Shown: piece by piece, positions 24,758-33,423 of the stretch
How positions within the stretch are numbered: the first letter of the stretch is position 1
Layout of the letters: every line of letters starts with the position of its first letter
Source of the DNA: JASHPR01 sp963739645
GTDB taxonomy: Bacteria > Actinomycetota > Actinomycetes > Streptosporangiales > Streptosporangiaceae
DNA length: 64,000 bases
Direction of reading: 5' to 3'
Assembly (NCBI GenBank): GCA_963739645.1
Contig: CAVUBM010000094.1
Span: 1-64,000, forward strand
Notes under the pieces: model-generated
Databases searched by the model: none
What the model saw: only the letters and a program-made list of their open reading frames with translations
Told to the model about the DNA's origin: nothing
Made by a program: the position numbers and the translations under genes

Positions 24758-26884
24758 TCACCGGAATCCTGGTATGAACTGGATGATGAGGTCGATGAGC
24801 TTTATCCCGACGAACGGGATGATCAGGCCGCCGATGCCGTAGATGAACAGGTTCCTGCGGAGCATCGACGTCGCCGAGGCCGGCCGGTAGCGCACGCCGC
24901 GCAGCGCCAGCGGGATTAGCGCGACGATGATCAGAGCGTTGAAGATGATCGCCGATGTGATCGCCGACTCCGGGCTGTGCAGCTTCAGGATGTTGAGCTT
25001 CTGCAGATCGGGGAAGGCGATCGAGAACATGGCCGGCAGCATCGCGAAGTACTTGGCCACGTCGTTGGCGATGGAGAACGTGGTCAGTGCGCCGCGGGTG
25101 ATCAGCAACTGCTTGCCGATCTCGACGATCTGGATGAGCTTGGTCGGGTTGGAGTCCAGGTCCACCATGTTCCCGGCCTCCTTGGCAGCCGAGGTCCCGG
25201 TGTTCATGGCCACGCCGACGTCGGCCTGGGCGAGCGCCGGGGCGTCGTTGGTGCCGTCCCCGGTCATCGCGACCAGCTTGCCGCCTTCCTGCTCCTTCTT
25301 GATCAGCGCCATCTTGTCTTCCGGCGTCGCCTCGGCGAGGAAGTCGTCCACGCCGGACTCGTCCGCGATGGCCTTGGCGGTCAGCGGGTTGTCACCGGTG
25401 ATCATGACGGTCCTGATGCCCATCTTGCGCATCTCATCGAACCGTTCGGCGATGCCCTCCTTGACGATGTCCTTGAGGTAGATCACGCCGAGGGCACGTG
25501 CTGCGCCCGACCCGTCTTTCTCGGCCACCACCAGCGGCGTGCCGCCGACCGCCGAGATGCCGTCGACCATCCCGCCGAGATCGTTCGGCGGGGTGCCGCC
25601 GTTGTCGCGGACCCACTGGGACACCGACGAGGCAGCGCCCTTGCGGACCTCACGGCCGTCGGTCAGGTTCACCCCGCTCATCCGGGTCTGCGCGGTGAAC
25701 GGTACGAACTCCGCCCCAGGCAGCTCGCCCTCGCCACGCTCGCGCAGGCCGTAGTCGTTCTTGGCCAGCACGGTGATCGAGCGGCCCTCCGGAGTGTAGT
25801 CGGCCATGCTGGACAGCTGCGCCGCGTTCGCCAGATCCTCGGCGGACACGCCGTTGACCGGCAGGAACTCGGTCGCCTCCCGGTTGCCGATGGTGATTGT
25901 GCCGGTCTTGTCCAGCAGCAGCGTGTTCACGTCGCCGGCGGCCTCCACCGCACGGCCGGACATGGCCAGCACATTCTGCTGTACCAGCCGGTCCATGCCC
26001 GCGATGCCGATCGCGGACAGCAGCGCCCCGATCGTGGTCGGGATCAGCGCCACGAGCAGTGCGACCAGGATGACCAGGCTCTGCGGCGCGCCGGAGTAGA
26101 ACGCCATCGGCTGCAGCGTGATGACGGCCAGCATGAAGATGATCGTGAGCGAGGCGAGCAGGATGTTCAGCGCGATCTCGTTCGGCGTCTTCTGCCGGCT
26201 CGCGCCCTCGACCAGGGCGATCATCCGGTCGATGAACGTCTCGCCCGGCTTGGAGGTGATCTGCACGACGATCCGGTCGGACAGCACCTTGGTGCCGCCG
26301 GTGACCGCCGACCGGTCGCCGCCGGACTCGCGGATCACCGGAGCGGACTCGCCGGTGATCGCCGACTCGTCGACCGAGGCAATTCCCTCGACCACGTCGC
26401 CGTCGCCGGGGATGATCTCCCCGGCTTCGACCACGACGTGGTCGCCGAGCGTGAGGCCGGTGCCGGGCACTGGCTCTTCGCGCACGTCCTTCTGCCCCGG
26501 CTGCCAGCCGATCAGCCGCCTCGCCACGGTCTCCCGCTTGGTCCGCCGCAGTGTCTCGGCCTGCGCCTTGCCGCGGCCCTCGGCCACCGCCTCGGCCAGG
26601 TTGGCGAAGACCACGGTCAGCCACAGGAAGACCACGATCGTCCAGTTGAAGGCCGGCTGCTTGTCGTTGAAGATCGCGGTGTACAAGGTGAGCACGGCGC
26701 CGACCTCGACCACGAACATGACCGGGTTCTTGATCTGGACCCGCGGGTCCAGCTTCTTGATCGCGTCCGGAGTCGCCTTCAGGAGCAACTTGGGGTCGAG
26801 CAGGCCGCTGCCGACCCGGCCTTCAGCCACCGCTGGCTGACGGTCCTTGGCCTCCGGGGCCGGGGGTGTCGTTGTGATAGCCAT
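24758..26884 (-). CDS. kdpB: Potassium-transporting P-type ATPase subunit KdpB
   Basis: The 708-residue catalytic subunit of the Kdp pump. Motifs: TGES in the actuator domain (DESAITGESAP, which includes the inhibitory serine phosphorylation site of known KdpB), phosphorylated aspartate in LLLDKTGTITIGN, hinge MTGDGTNDAPALAQADVGVA, and seven membrane helices. ATG 26884 is one base after the kdpA stop, giving MAITTTPPAPEAKD. All motifs are intact. Confidence 0.96.
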   Translation of the reverse strand: MAITTTPPAPEAKDRQPAVAEGRVGSGLLDPKLLLKATPDAIKKLDPRVQIKNPVMFVVEVGAVLTLYTAIFNDKQPAFNWTIVVFLWLTVVFANLAEAVAEGRGKAQAETLRRTKRETVARRLIGWQPGQKDVREEPVPGTGLTLGDHVVVEAGEIIPGDGDVVEGIASVDESAITGESAPVIRESGGDRSAVTGGTKVLSDRIVVQITSKPGETFIDRMIALVEGASRQKTPNEIALNILLASLTIIFMLAVITLQPMAFYSGAPQSLVILVALLVALIPTTIGALLSAIGIAGMDRLVQQNVLAMSGRAVEAAGDVNTLLLDKTGTITIGNREATEFLPVNGVSAEDLANAAQLSSMADYTPEGRSITVLAKNDYGLRERGEGELPGAEFVPFTAQTRMSGVNLTDGREVRKGAASSVSQWVRDNGGTPPNDLGGMVDGISAVGGTPLVVAEKDGSGAARALGVIYLKDIVKEGIAERFDEMRKMGIRTVMITGDNPLTAKAIADESGVDDFLAEATPEDKMALIKKEQEGGKLVAMTGDGTNDAPALAQADVGVAMNTGTSAAKEAGNMVDLDSNPTKLIQIVEIGKQLLITRGALTTFSIANDVAKYFAMLPAMFSIAFPDLQKLNILKLHSPESAITSAIIFNALIIVALIPLALRGVRYRPASATSMLRRNLFIYGIGGLIIPFVGIKLIDLIIQFIPGFR

Positions 26885-26885
26885 C

Positions 26886-28553
26886 TCAGTGCAGTCCTTC
26901 GGCGAACGGGCCCAGAGCAAGGGCCGGGAAGTAGGTGAGGCCGACCAGGATGAGGACCACGCCGACGAGCATGCCGACGAACAGTGGCGTCCGGGTATCG
27001 AGCGTTCCCGCGCTCACCGGCACCGGCTGTTGTCTGGCCAGGGACCCGGCCAGGCCGAGGGCGAAGATTTCCGGCATGAACCGGCCGAACAGCATCACGA
27101 AGCCGCCCATCAGCTGGTACCAGGTCGCGGCCGTGCCCAGGCCGGCGAACGCGGAGCCGTTGTTGTTGGCCTCGGAGGCGAACGCGTACACGACCTCGGT
27201 CAGGCCGTGCGGCCCCGGATTGAAGATCGCGCTCTGTCCCTTTTGCGTGCCGATGGACAGCCCGGCTGCGGTGAGGATGATCACCGGCAGGGTCAGGAAG
27301 TACAGCGCCGCGTACTTCATCTCCGTCGGGCGAATCTTCTTGCCGATGTACTCCGGGGTGCGGCCGACCATGAGCCCGGCCACGAACACGGTCACGACGG
27401 CCAGGATCAGGATGCCGTACATGCCCGCCCCGATGCCGCCGGGCGCGATCTCCCCGAGCGCGATGTCGAACAGCGCGATGCCGCCGCCGAACGGGGTCAG
27501 CGAGTCGTGGAAGCAGTTCACCGCGCCGGTGGAAGTCACCGTGGTGGACGCCGCGAACAACGAGCAGCCGGGCGTGCCGGTCATCACCTGCGTGCCTTCC
27601 GCGGCGTGGCCCGCCAGCACCGTGGCCGTGCCGCCGATGCTGGTGTGCGCCTCGAACAGGCTGATCCCGCCGACCGCGGCCGCCCAGATGATCACCATGA
27701 CCGCGACCAGCGCGAAGCCCTGGCGGTTGTCCTTGACCATCTTGCCGAACGCCCGCGGCGTGGCGAACGGGATCAGCAGCAGCGCGAAGATCTCGAACCA
27801 GTTCGTGAACGGGTTGGGGTTCTCGAACGAGTGCGCGGAGTTCGTGTTGAACCAGCCGCCGCCGTTGTTCCCCATGTCCTTGATGATCTCCGAGGAGCCC
27901 ACCGGGCCGCCGACCATCGTCTGGTGCGCGCCGGACAGGGTGGTGATGCTGTGGTAAGCGGTGAAGTTCTCGATCGCGCCGCCGGCGATGAGGACCAGGC
28001 CGCCGACGATGGACAGCGGAATCAGCAGCCGGATCACACAGCGGGTGACGTCCACCCAGAAGTTGCCCAGCTTGTCGGTCCGCGACCGGACGAAGCCCCG
28101 GATCATCGCGATCGCCACCACCAGGCCGACCGCGGCCGACAGGAACTGCTGCACCACGAGCCCGCTCATCTGAGTGACGTAGCCCATGGTCGCCTCGCCG
28201 GCGTAGTTCTGCCAGTTCGTGTTGGTCACGAACGAGGCGGCGGTGTTGAAGGCGGTGTCGGGCGTGACGGCGGGCAAGTTCTGGTCGTAGGGCAGGTAGT
28301 GCTGCAGCCGCTGCAGCCCGTACAGGAACAGCACGCTGACGAAGGAGAACGCCAGGATGCTGCGGAGGTAGGTGGACCACTTCTGGTCCGCGGTGCGGTC
28401 TATGCCGATCAGCTTGTAGAAACCGCGCTCAACGGCCCAGTCCTTGTCGCTGGTGAAGATGCGCGCGATGTAGTTGCCGAGCGGCACATAGCAGGCAGCC
28501 AGTGCGGCGACCAGCAGGGCGAACTGGAGCCAGCCCGCCGATGTGCTACTCAT
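26886..28553 (-). CDS. kdpA: Potassium-transporting ATPase subunit KdpA
   Basis: The 555-residue channel-like subunit with ten helices and the four selectivity-filter repeats of the SKT superfamily, seen as ASFVTNTNWQNYAGE, GNNGGGWFNTNSAHSFENPN, SEANNNGSAFAGLG and GGIALFD. It binds and passes potassium to KdpB. The start codon overlaps the kdpF stop (TGATG), so expression is coupled. Confidence 0.96.
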   Translation of the reverse strand: MSSTSAGWLQFALLVAALAACYVPLGNYIARIFTSDKDWAVERGFYKLIGIDRTADQKWSTYLRSILAFSFVSVLFLYGLQRLQHYLPYDQNLPAVTPDTAFNTAASFVTNTNWQNYAGEATMGYVTQMSGLVVQQFLSAAVGLVVAIAMIRGFVRSRTDKLGNFWVDVTRCVIRLLIPLSIVGGLVLIAGGAIENFTAYHSITTLSGAHQTMVGGPVGSSEIIKDMGNNGGGWFNTNSAHSFENPNPFTNWFEIFALLLIPFATPRAFGKMVKDNRQGFALVAVMVIIWAAAVGGISLFEAHTSIGGTATVLAGHAAEGTQVMTGTPGCSLFAASTTVTSTGAVNCFHDSLTPFGGGIALFDIALGEIAPGGIGAGMYGILILAVVTVFVAGLMVGRTPEYIGKKIRPTEMKYAALYFLTLPVIILTAAGLSIGTQKGQSAIFNPGPHGLTEVVYAFASEANNNGSAFAGLGTAATWYQLMGGFVMLFGRFMPEIFALGLAGSLARQQPVPVSAGTLDTRTPLFVGMLVGVVLILVGLTYFPALALGPFAEGLH

Positions 28554-28642
28554 CAGAACCTCTCAGGAAGGACGAGGGCCACAAACAGGTAAATCGTCAG
28601 CAGGACGCCGCCGATCAGGCCGATCCAGTTCTCAACGCTCAA
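28553..28642 (-). CDS. kdpF: Potassium-transporting ATPase subunit KdpF
   Basis: A 29-residue single-span peptide, reading SVENWIGLIGGVLLTIYLFV with the ending ALVLPERF, the standard KdpF pattern (L-x-x-Y-L-x-x-A-L-x-x-P-E-x-F). It stabilises the Kdp complex in lipid. The start is TTG 28642, and the stop overlaps the kdpA ATG. Translation overlaps the upstream 29-residue peptide by 11 bases. Confidence 0.88.
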   Translation of the reverse strand: MSVENWIGLIGGVLLTIYLFVALVLPERF

Positions 28643-28721
28643 AGCGTTCGACCCCCTTGACCAGGAGCCACAGCACGACGAAGGCGACGATAATCAGGGC
28701 GATATGGAGCAGGTCCTGCAT
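28632..28721 (-). CDS. 29-residue membrane peptide at the head of the kdp operon
   Basis: From ATG 28721, preceded by GGAGGG, the frame encodes MQDLLHIALIIVAFVVLWLL and ends VKGVERFER-stop. It has one membrane helix with the positive end inside, and overlaps kdpF by 11 bases, so the two should be translationally coupled. Similar tiny open frames precede kdpF in other bacteria to my knowledge, but they are rarely annotated. It could be a further Kdp subunit, a kdpF duplicate or a leader peptide. Confidence 0.6.
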   Translation of the reverse strand: MQDLLHIALIIVAFVVLWLLVKGVERFER

Positions 28722-28732
28722 GGAGCCCTCCT

Positions 28733-28808
28733 ATGGGCCGCGCAGTTGTCATATCTGGGTATTGAACCCTTCTGAGCGGGCGGGATGCCCGCCCCTTGCG
28801 CGGCCCAT
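28733..28808 (-). promoter_or_regulatory. Structured leader of the kdp operon (three-way junction)
   Basis: On the transcribed (minus) strand, two perfect 12-base arms (ATGGGCCGCGCA at 28797-28808 and TGCGCGGCCCAT at 28733-28744) enclose two further hairpins. One is a 7-bp GGGCGGG/CCCGCCC stem with a 3-base loop (28778-28794), the other a GGGT/ACCC stem with a 5-base loop (28757-28769). The structure ends 12 bases before the first start codon, so it covers or abuts the GGAGGG site. It could be a riboswitch, attenuator or thermosensor-like element; I do not recognise a known class. Confidence 0.55.
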
Positions 28809-28870
28809 GCGGCGCGCTGGCGTTCCTTAACGGAATCCATGCGCCGGGGGCAGAAGGTGCCGGACACAGC

Positions 28871-28915
28871 AGCATCCGGGTGGATGGCCCCGTCAGGGTC
28901 CTCCACCCGGATGCT
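28871..28915 (-). terminator. Strong hairpin after the peptidoglycan-binding gene
   Basis: A perfect 14-bp stem (AGCATCCGGGTGGA, 28871-28884; TCCACCCGGATGCT, 28902-28915) with a 17-base loop. It lies 17 bases after the stop of the minus-strand gene at 28933 and ahead of the kdp leader. There is no U-tract, as is usual in GC-rich actinomycetes. It should isolate kdp from upstream transcription. Confidence 0.75.
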
Positions 28916-28932
28916 GGCCGGGCACGGTGGGT

Positions 28933-29490
28933 CTACCGGTCGTGCACGATCATCTTGTGCCAGGTGGACCGCCCGACGATGCCGTCGGCCCGGAGCCCGA
29001 AGTGGCGCTGGAAGGCCTTGACCGCCGAGTCCGTCTTGGGACCGAAGATGCCGTCGACCACGATGATGTACCCGTGCGAGAAACGCAGCTGGACCTGCAC
29101 CGCCGTCACCGCCTGGCCGACGTTGCCGCGCCGGACTGTGACGAGGAGCTTCTCCCAGGTCGCGCTGCGCACGATCCCGTTCGCGGTCAGCCCATTCCTG
29201 CGCTGGAGGGTCTTGACGTCGGCCTCGGTCCGCGGGCCGAAGAAGCCGATGGGCGGGAGGTGCGAGCCGATCCGCGCGTTCAGCAGGTACTGGATCGATG
29301 CGACGCGGGGGCCCGCGTCGCCCCTCCGGACGGTAGGCCAGATCAGGTGGGTCGCGGGATGAGCCGTGGCCGCTGCATCATGCCGTGCCGCAACCGCCGC
29401 GCCGGCGGCCGGGGCCATGCTGGCCGCCATTACGGCAACCATTCCAGCGCTGAGCACGCCGAAAGTAATTCGGCGTAAGGCGTTTCGCAT
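28933..29490 (-). CDS. Secreted protein with two peptidoglycan-binding domains
   Basis: A 185-residue exported protein. A signal peptide (MRNALRRITFGVLSAGMVAV, cleavage near AAGAAVA) precedes two PG_binding_1 modules: VRRGDAGPRVASIQYLLNAR to NGLTANGIVRSATWEKLL, and VRRGNVGQAVTAVQVQLRFS to FGLRADGIVGRSTWHKMI. No catalytic domain is attached, so it is probably a cell-wall-anchored accessory or inhibitor. About 225 gene-free bases, notably AT-rich, lie upstream. Confidence 0.85.
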   Translation of the reverse strand: MRNALRRITFGVLSAGMVAVMAASMAPAAGAAVAARHDAAATAHPATHLIWPTVRRGDAGPRVASIQYLLNARIGSHLPPIGFFGPRTEADVKTLQRRNGLTANGIVRSATWEKLLVTVRRGNVGQAVTAVQVQLRFSHGYIIVVDGIFGPKTDSAVKAFQRHFGLRADGIVGRSTWHKMIVHDR

Positions 29491-29714
29491 TCGTCCTCCC
29501 TTAGGTGTCGAAATTCTGGTTCATGAGATGCGACCCCGTTTTTGGCCTGCGGGATCAGGAGACAACTGCAAGGCGAAACGCTATTTGCAAGCTGCCTGAC
29601 CAGTCAAGTTACAGCTAAATCTCGCTTCGCAATAAGGGTTGGGTGCTAATTAAGAGGCACGTCACGAAATGGCCTGAGTATGCGGATCGTCACGGGATTG
29701 CCAGACAGAGTCCT

Positions 29715-30323
29715 TTATCGCGTGCTTGTTTCCCAATCATCGAGCTGGCCCGGCAGCTCCTCCGCCGACGTGAACCTAACTGCCTGCAGCCCCAGCGCCG
29801 TGGCCGCTAGCACGTTCTCGGCGCGGTCGTCGATAAACAGTACGGACTGGGGCGTTGCGCCTAGGTCATCGAGCACTGCTTCGTATACCGCTGGGTCGGG
29901 CTTGGCCAGTCCTAGCCGGCAGCTATAGAAACGACGATCGAAGCTGGGAGACCATCCGCTGTGGTCGATTGCGGTGGCGAGCGGTTCCGGGGCATTCGAG
30001 AGCAAGGCGAGCCGCACGCCTGCGTGAGCCCCGAACTTGATCAGCGCGGGAAGCGTCCGCGGGTTGAGCGTCATCCACCCGGCGACGTCCACCCGGACCA
30101 TCGCCTCCACTAGGTGCGGCTCAGCCTGGAGCTCGCGGCCAAGGACAGCTGACCAGTAAGCACGGTCGGACTGGCCGAGGTCATAGGGCGGGCGGAATTT
30201 CCAGTACCGATCGCGAAACTCGTCCGCCTGCTGTCCGGCGAGATCCGCCAGTTCCAGGATGGTCTCAGCAGGCATAGGGTCCGAGATCACCTCGCCGTAG
30301 TCAGCCAGGACCCAGCGCGTCAT
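29715..30323 (-). CDS. HAD-superfamily hydrolase
   Basis: A 202-residue phosphatase-like protein. Motif I reads VLADYGEVISD, with the nucleophile aspartate at residue 8 and glycine two positions later in place of the usual second aspartate, as in several HAD subgroups. Motif II is ALLSNAPEP, motif III K in LGLAKPDPAVYEAVL, and motif IV FIDDRAENV. Likely substrate: a phosphorylated sugar, since it is the last gene of a DeoR-MFS-HAD run on the minus strand. Confidence 0.85.
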   Translation of the reverse strand: MTRWVLADYGEVISDPMPAETILELADLAGQQADEFRDRYWKFRPPYDLGQSDRAYWSAVLGRELQAEPHLVEAMVRVDVAGWMTLNPRTLPALIKFGAHAGVRLALLSNAPEPLATAIDHSGWSPSFDRRFYSCRLGLAKPDPAVYEAVLDDLGATPQSVLFIDDRAENVLAATALGLQAVRFTSAEELPGQLDDWETSTR

Positions 30324-30368
30324 GGCGTGCCGTCAGATCTGGCTGGAGAGGCTGGTCCTTGCGGAGCG

Positions 30369-31565
30369 TCACGCAAGTGCACGGGACAGAAGGGTGCCGA
30401 CGGCCACGAACGCGGTCAGGAAGGGCAGGAGACCGAGCGCCAGAGACAGGGAGGCGAGTGACGCAAGGTGACCGATCAATGGTGGGCCGCATACGAAACC
30501 GGCCCAGCCGCAGGCCGACACGGTCGCGACGGCCGTGCCGGGGTGCAGTCCCGCAATGCGGCCCGCGGCGCTGAACACGGCGGGTATCACTGAGGCCAGG
30601 CCAATTCCGAGGAAGACGAAGCCCGCGATCGCGGCAGCCGGACGGCCGATCGCGAGTCCGGCCGCAAATCCGGCTGTCGCCGCGGCCGCCAGCACCGGAA
30701 GAAGGCGTGACGGCCTGAAGCGCCTGAGCAGCCGGTTGCCCGACAGCCGCACGGTGACCATCGCGAGCGCGAAGGCAGCATAGCCCAGGCCCGGCACAGC
30801 GCCAGTGGCGTGAAGCGGTCCCGATAGATAGACCGACGCCCAATCGGCGCTGGCCCCCTCGCAGAGCATCCCGGCGAACGCGATCGCCCCGAGCAAAATC
30901 ATTCCGCCGGACCAGCGGGAGGCAGACAGTGTGTCGGTCTTCGGCCGCTCGTCAGCGCCCGGATGCTCGATCGCATCCGGGAGCATTCGTGATGTGAGCA
31001 GGCCAGCCCCGAGCAAGGCGATCGTGCCGAGGATGAGGAGCTGCGGGGTCAGGTCCAGCCCGGCGCCCACGGCCAGCGCGCCGATCCCGGCTCCGGCAAA
31101 TGAGCCGATGCTCCAGCTTCCGTGCAGGCCCGACATCAGTACGCGCCGGCAGGCTCGCTCCACCGTGATCGCCTGGGTGTTCATGGCCACGTCGAGCGTC
31201 CCCTGGAACGCGCCCCAGAGGCAAAGCGCGCCGAACAAGGCGGCCAGGCTGCCCGTGAGGCCGACCAGCGGCCCGGTCCCGCAGTAGCCAACGAGGGCGA
31301 GCTGGACAACCCGGCGGCTGCCTAGCTTCGGAATCAGGTACGACGCCAGCAGCATCGCGGTGACCGATCCGACCGGCGCCCCGAGCAGCGCGAAGCCCAG
31401 TGTTCCGTCACTCAGCCCGAGGTGCCGCATGATGTGCGGGATATGCGCCGTCCACGAGGCGAACAACAGTCCGTGCGCCACGAACATGGCCGTTACCGCG
31501 ATGCGCGGCGATCGGCTTCGGGCCGGCCGGACGCGGTGCTGAAGCACCAGCGCGCGACTAGACAC
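30369..31565 (-). CDS. MFS transporter (YbjJ-like)
   Basis: A 398-residue, 12-helix major facilitator. Features are FVAHGLLFASWTAHIPHIMR, the loop 2-3 region YLIPKLGSRRVVQ and ISPA-less central loop with ADERPKTDTLS. Relatives are uncharacterised sugar-related transporters. Its start overlaps the end of the DeoR gene by 8 bases, indicating translational coupling and probable control by that regulator. Confidence 0.85.
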   Translation of the reverse strand: MSSRALVLQHRVRPARSRSPRIAVTAMFVAHGLLFASWTAHIPHIMRHLGLSDGTLGFALLGAPVGSVTAMLLASYLIPKLGSRRVVQLALVGYCGTGPLVGLTGSLAALFGALCLWGAFQGTLDVAMNTQAITVERACRRVLMSGLHGSWSIGSFAGAGIGALAVGAGLDLTPQLLILGTIALLGAGLLTSRMLPDAIEHPGADERPKTDTLSASRWSGGMILLGAIAFAGMLCEGASADWASVYLSGPLHATGAVPGLGYAAFALAMVTVRLSGNRLLRRFRPSRLLPVLAAAATAGFAAGLAIGRPAAAIAGFVFLGIGLASVIPAVFSAAGRIAGLHPGTAVATVSACGWAGFVCGPPLIGHLASLASLSLALGLLPFLTAFVAVGTLLSRALA

Positions 31566-32316
31566 GCCGAACCTCCACCGCGGCGGCCTTGAGCTCCTCT
31601 AGCGGCTCGCTCGGCGCGGACGAATCGGTCACCAGGATGTCGAACGCTGACAGCTCGCCGGCCACCGCCAGGGCCGATCGCCCGAACTTCGCACCGTCTG
31701 CGACGAGGATCCTTCGCTCGCCCGCCGCGAACAGCGCCTGCTTCACCGCGGCATCACCAAGATCGTGAGCCATGACGTGTCCATCGGCGGAAATTCCGCA
31801 GCAGCCCAGCACTACCGTGTCGAACCGCAGTGTCGCGATGCTGGCCAGAGCGAGCGGGCCGACCATCGCCAGCTCGCCCGGGCGGGTTTCACCGCCCGGC
31901 ATCATCAGGCGGACAGAGGCCGAGCCAGCCAGCGCCATCGCGGCATGAAGCGACAGTGGCATGGCCGTAAGCCGCCGGTCGGCCAGCACGCGGGCGATTT
32001 CCAGGACGGTGGTGCCGCTGTCCAGCCCGACCGCCTCGCCATCAGCAATCAGGCCCGCGACATCGCGGGCGATGCGCTTCTTCGTGTCGAGGGCGTCGAG
32101 CTCCCTCATGGCGAACGGCAACTCCTCGCCGCGCATCATCAGGTTGACCGCACCGCCACGTACCCGTCGTGCGACTCCGCGCTCGACCAGGACATCAAGG
32201 TCTCGCCGAACCGTCATCTCGGCGGTACCGAACTCAGCGGCCGCCGTCGCCACGTCGACCCGGCCATGCAGCCGCAGTGCCTCGACGAGCTGGTTGATCC
32301 GTGCTGCTGCGTCCAT
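31558..32316 (-). CDS. DeoR/GlpR-family transcriptional regulator
   Basis: A 252-residue regulator with an N-terminal winged helix (AARINQLVEALRLHGRVDVA to EMTVRRDLDVLVERG) and a C-terminal sugar-phosphate-binding DeoR domain (GEAVGLDSGTTVLEIARVLA, VLGCCGISADGHVMAHDLGD). Such proteins repress sugar catabolic operons and are released by a phosphorylated sugar. It leads the DeoR-MFS-HAD operon. A dyad 31 bases upstream is a candidate operator. Confidence 0.9.
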   Translation of the reverse strand: MDAAARINQLVEALRLHGRVDVATAAAEFGTAEMTVRRDLDVLVERGVARRVRGGAVNLMMRGEELPFAMRELDALDTKKRIARDVAGLIADGEAVGLDSGTTVLEIARVLADRRLTAMPLSLHAAMALAGSASVRLMMPGGETRPGELAMVGPLALASIATLRFDTVVLGCCGISADGHVMAHDLGDAAVKQALFAAGERRILVADGAKFGRSALAVAGELSAFDILVTDSSAPSEPLEELKAAAVEVRRV

Positions 32317-32346
32317 GGTTCTGAACCTACATCACTAATGTTCGTT

Positions 32347-32365
32347 CGCACAAAAATAATGTGCG
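32347..32365. promoter_or_regulatory. Candidate DeoR operator
   Basis: A perfect inverted repeat, CGCACA-N7-TGTGCG, with an A/T-only spacer lies 31-49 bases upstream of the deoR-like start codon, where an autoregulatory operator would be expected. Confidence 0.45.
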
Positions 32366-32454
32366 TACGGCCGCGCCAGGCGGTCGCGGACGGTGCGGTC
32401 GGCGCGCAGCTGCGTGCGGGCGGCCCTGGGTCAGCATCCAGATGATGCTGCCCG

Positions 32455-33423
32455 TCATGACCCCAGCTGGACGTTGGCCGCCATTCCGCTCGGGGGAGAG
32501 TCCTGGCCGTGGCCGAGCACGGTCACCACCGCCTGGTAGGCCGTGCCCTGGGGCGTGGCCACCGGTGTGGTCAGCAGTTCCTGGATCCGTCCGGGCACGG
32601 CGCTCATGCCCGCGGTGGGCACATCGATGGTCACGGCCTGGCCCGGCCGGACCGACGTGACCGTGCCTTCAGGAATCAGGACGGTCACCTGCCAGGTGCT
32701 CGACGTGCGCAGCGCGATGACCGGCAGCGATGTGGACGAGCCGGCCGAGCCGCTGGCGCCCGACTGCGGGCCCTCGGGAAACAGGGAGAACAGCGGCTTC
32801 TGCGTGACCGCTGCTCCCGGCTGGGCGGAGTACTCGCGGATGCCGGTGGCGTCGGCGGTCTCGCCCGGCTGGCCGTTGACGGCAACCACGGTTCCCGCGG
32901 ACGGCGCGACGATCCGTGCCTCGGCCGCCTGCGCCCGGTCGACGGCCAGCTGCGCCTTGTCCCTGGCCAGCTGGACCTGCGCGGACGCGCTGCCGGCCGA
33001 CACCAGTGCCTCGTCAGCGGCGATCGCGGCGCGGTCCGCGGTGATGACGGCGGCCTTGGCCGGGTCGGCCTCGGTGGCCAGCAGCTGTCCCTTGCGGACC
33101 CGCTGGCCGGCCTGAGCGCTGATCTTCGCGAGCTGCCCGGACGCGGAGAAGTTCAGGTAGATGACCCCGTTGCTGGTCACCGTGCCGGCCAGGGAGCGCC
33201 CGTCGGCGGAGACGATGCCCGGCACGTACCACACGGCCGCGAAGACGCAGGCCGCGGCGATCAGCACCGCGCCGGTGCGCTGGCGGCGGGTAATGTGCCT
33301 GCGCGTCCGGCCCGAGCCCGGCCGCGGCGGCCCGGAGCGCAGGCCGTTCGGATAGCCATTCAGCCTCAGGGCGGCCCGGCCACCCGGCGCCTGGTCGTCG
33401 GCGTCAATCAGGGACGGATTCAA
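32455..33423 (-). CDS. HlyD-family periplasmic-adaptor-like protein
   Basis: A 322-residue membrane-fusion-type protein: membrane anchor (TGAVLIAAACVFAAVWYVPG), lipoyl-like half-domain (LAKISAQAGQRVRKGQLLAT), a helical hairpin rich in Ala/Asp (AAVITADRAAIAADEALVSA) and the second half (RIVAPSAGTVVAVNGQPGET). In Gram-positives these proteins assist ABC exporters of peptides or polysaccharides. I choose TTG 33423, with GAAAGG upstream, since the longer frame from 33564 adds a segment without domain character. No ABC transporter follows; a 43-codon frame beginning ATGA at the stop (32327-32458) may be the broken start of one. Confidence 0.8.
   Translation of the reverse strand: MNPSLIDADDQAPGGRAALRLNGYPNGLRSGPPRPGSGRTRRHITRRQRTGAVLIAAACVFAAVWYVPGIVSADGRSLAGTVTSNGVIYLNFSASGQLAKISAQAGQRVRKGQLLATEADPAKAAVITADRAAIAADEALVSAGSASAQVQLARDKAQLAVDRAQAAEARIVAPSAGTVVAVNGQPGETADATGIREYSAQPGAAVTQKPLFSLFPEGPQSGASGSAGSSTSLPVIALRTSSTWQVTVLIPEGTVTSVRPGQAVTIDVPTAGMSAVPGRIQELLTTPVATPQGTAYQAVVTVLGHGQDSPPSGMAANVQLGS

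Noticed and set aside
28755..28771. A tRNA T-arm-like GGGTTCAATACCC on the minus strand
   Set aside because: No anticodon arm, D arm or CCA-adjacent acceptor of tRNA geometry surrounds it; it is part of the kdp leader structure.
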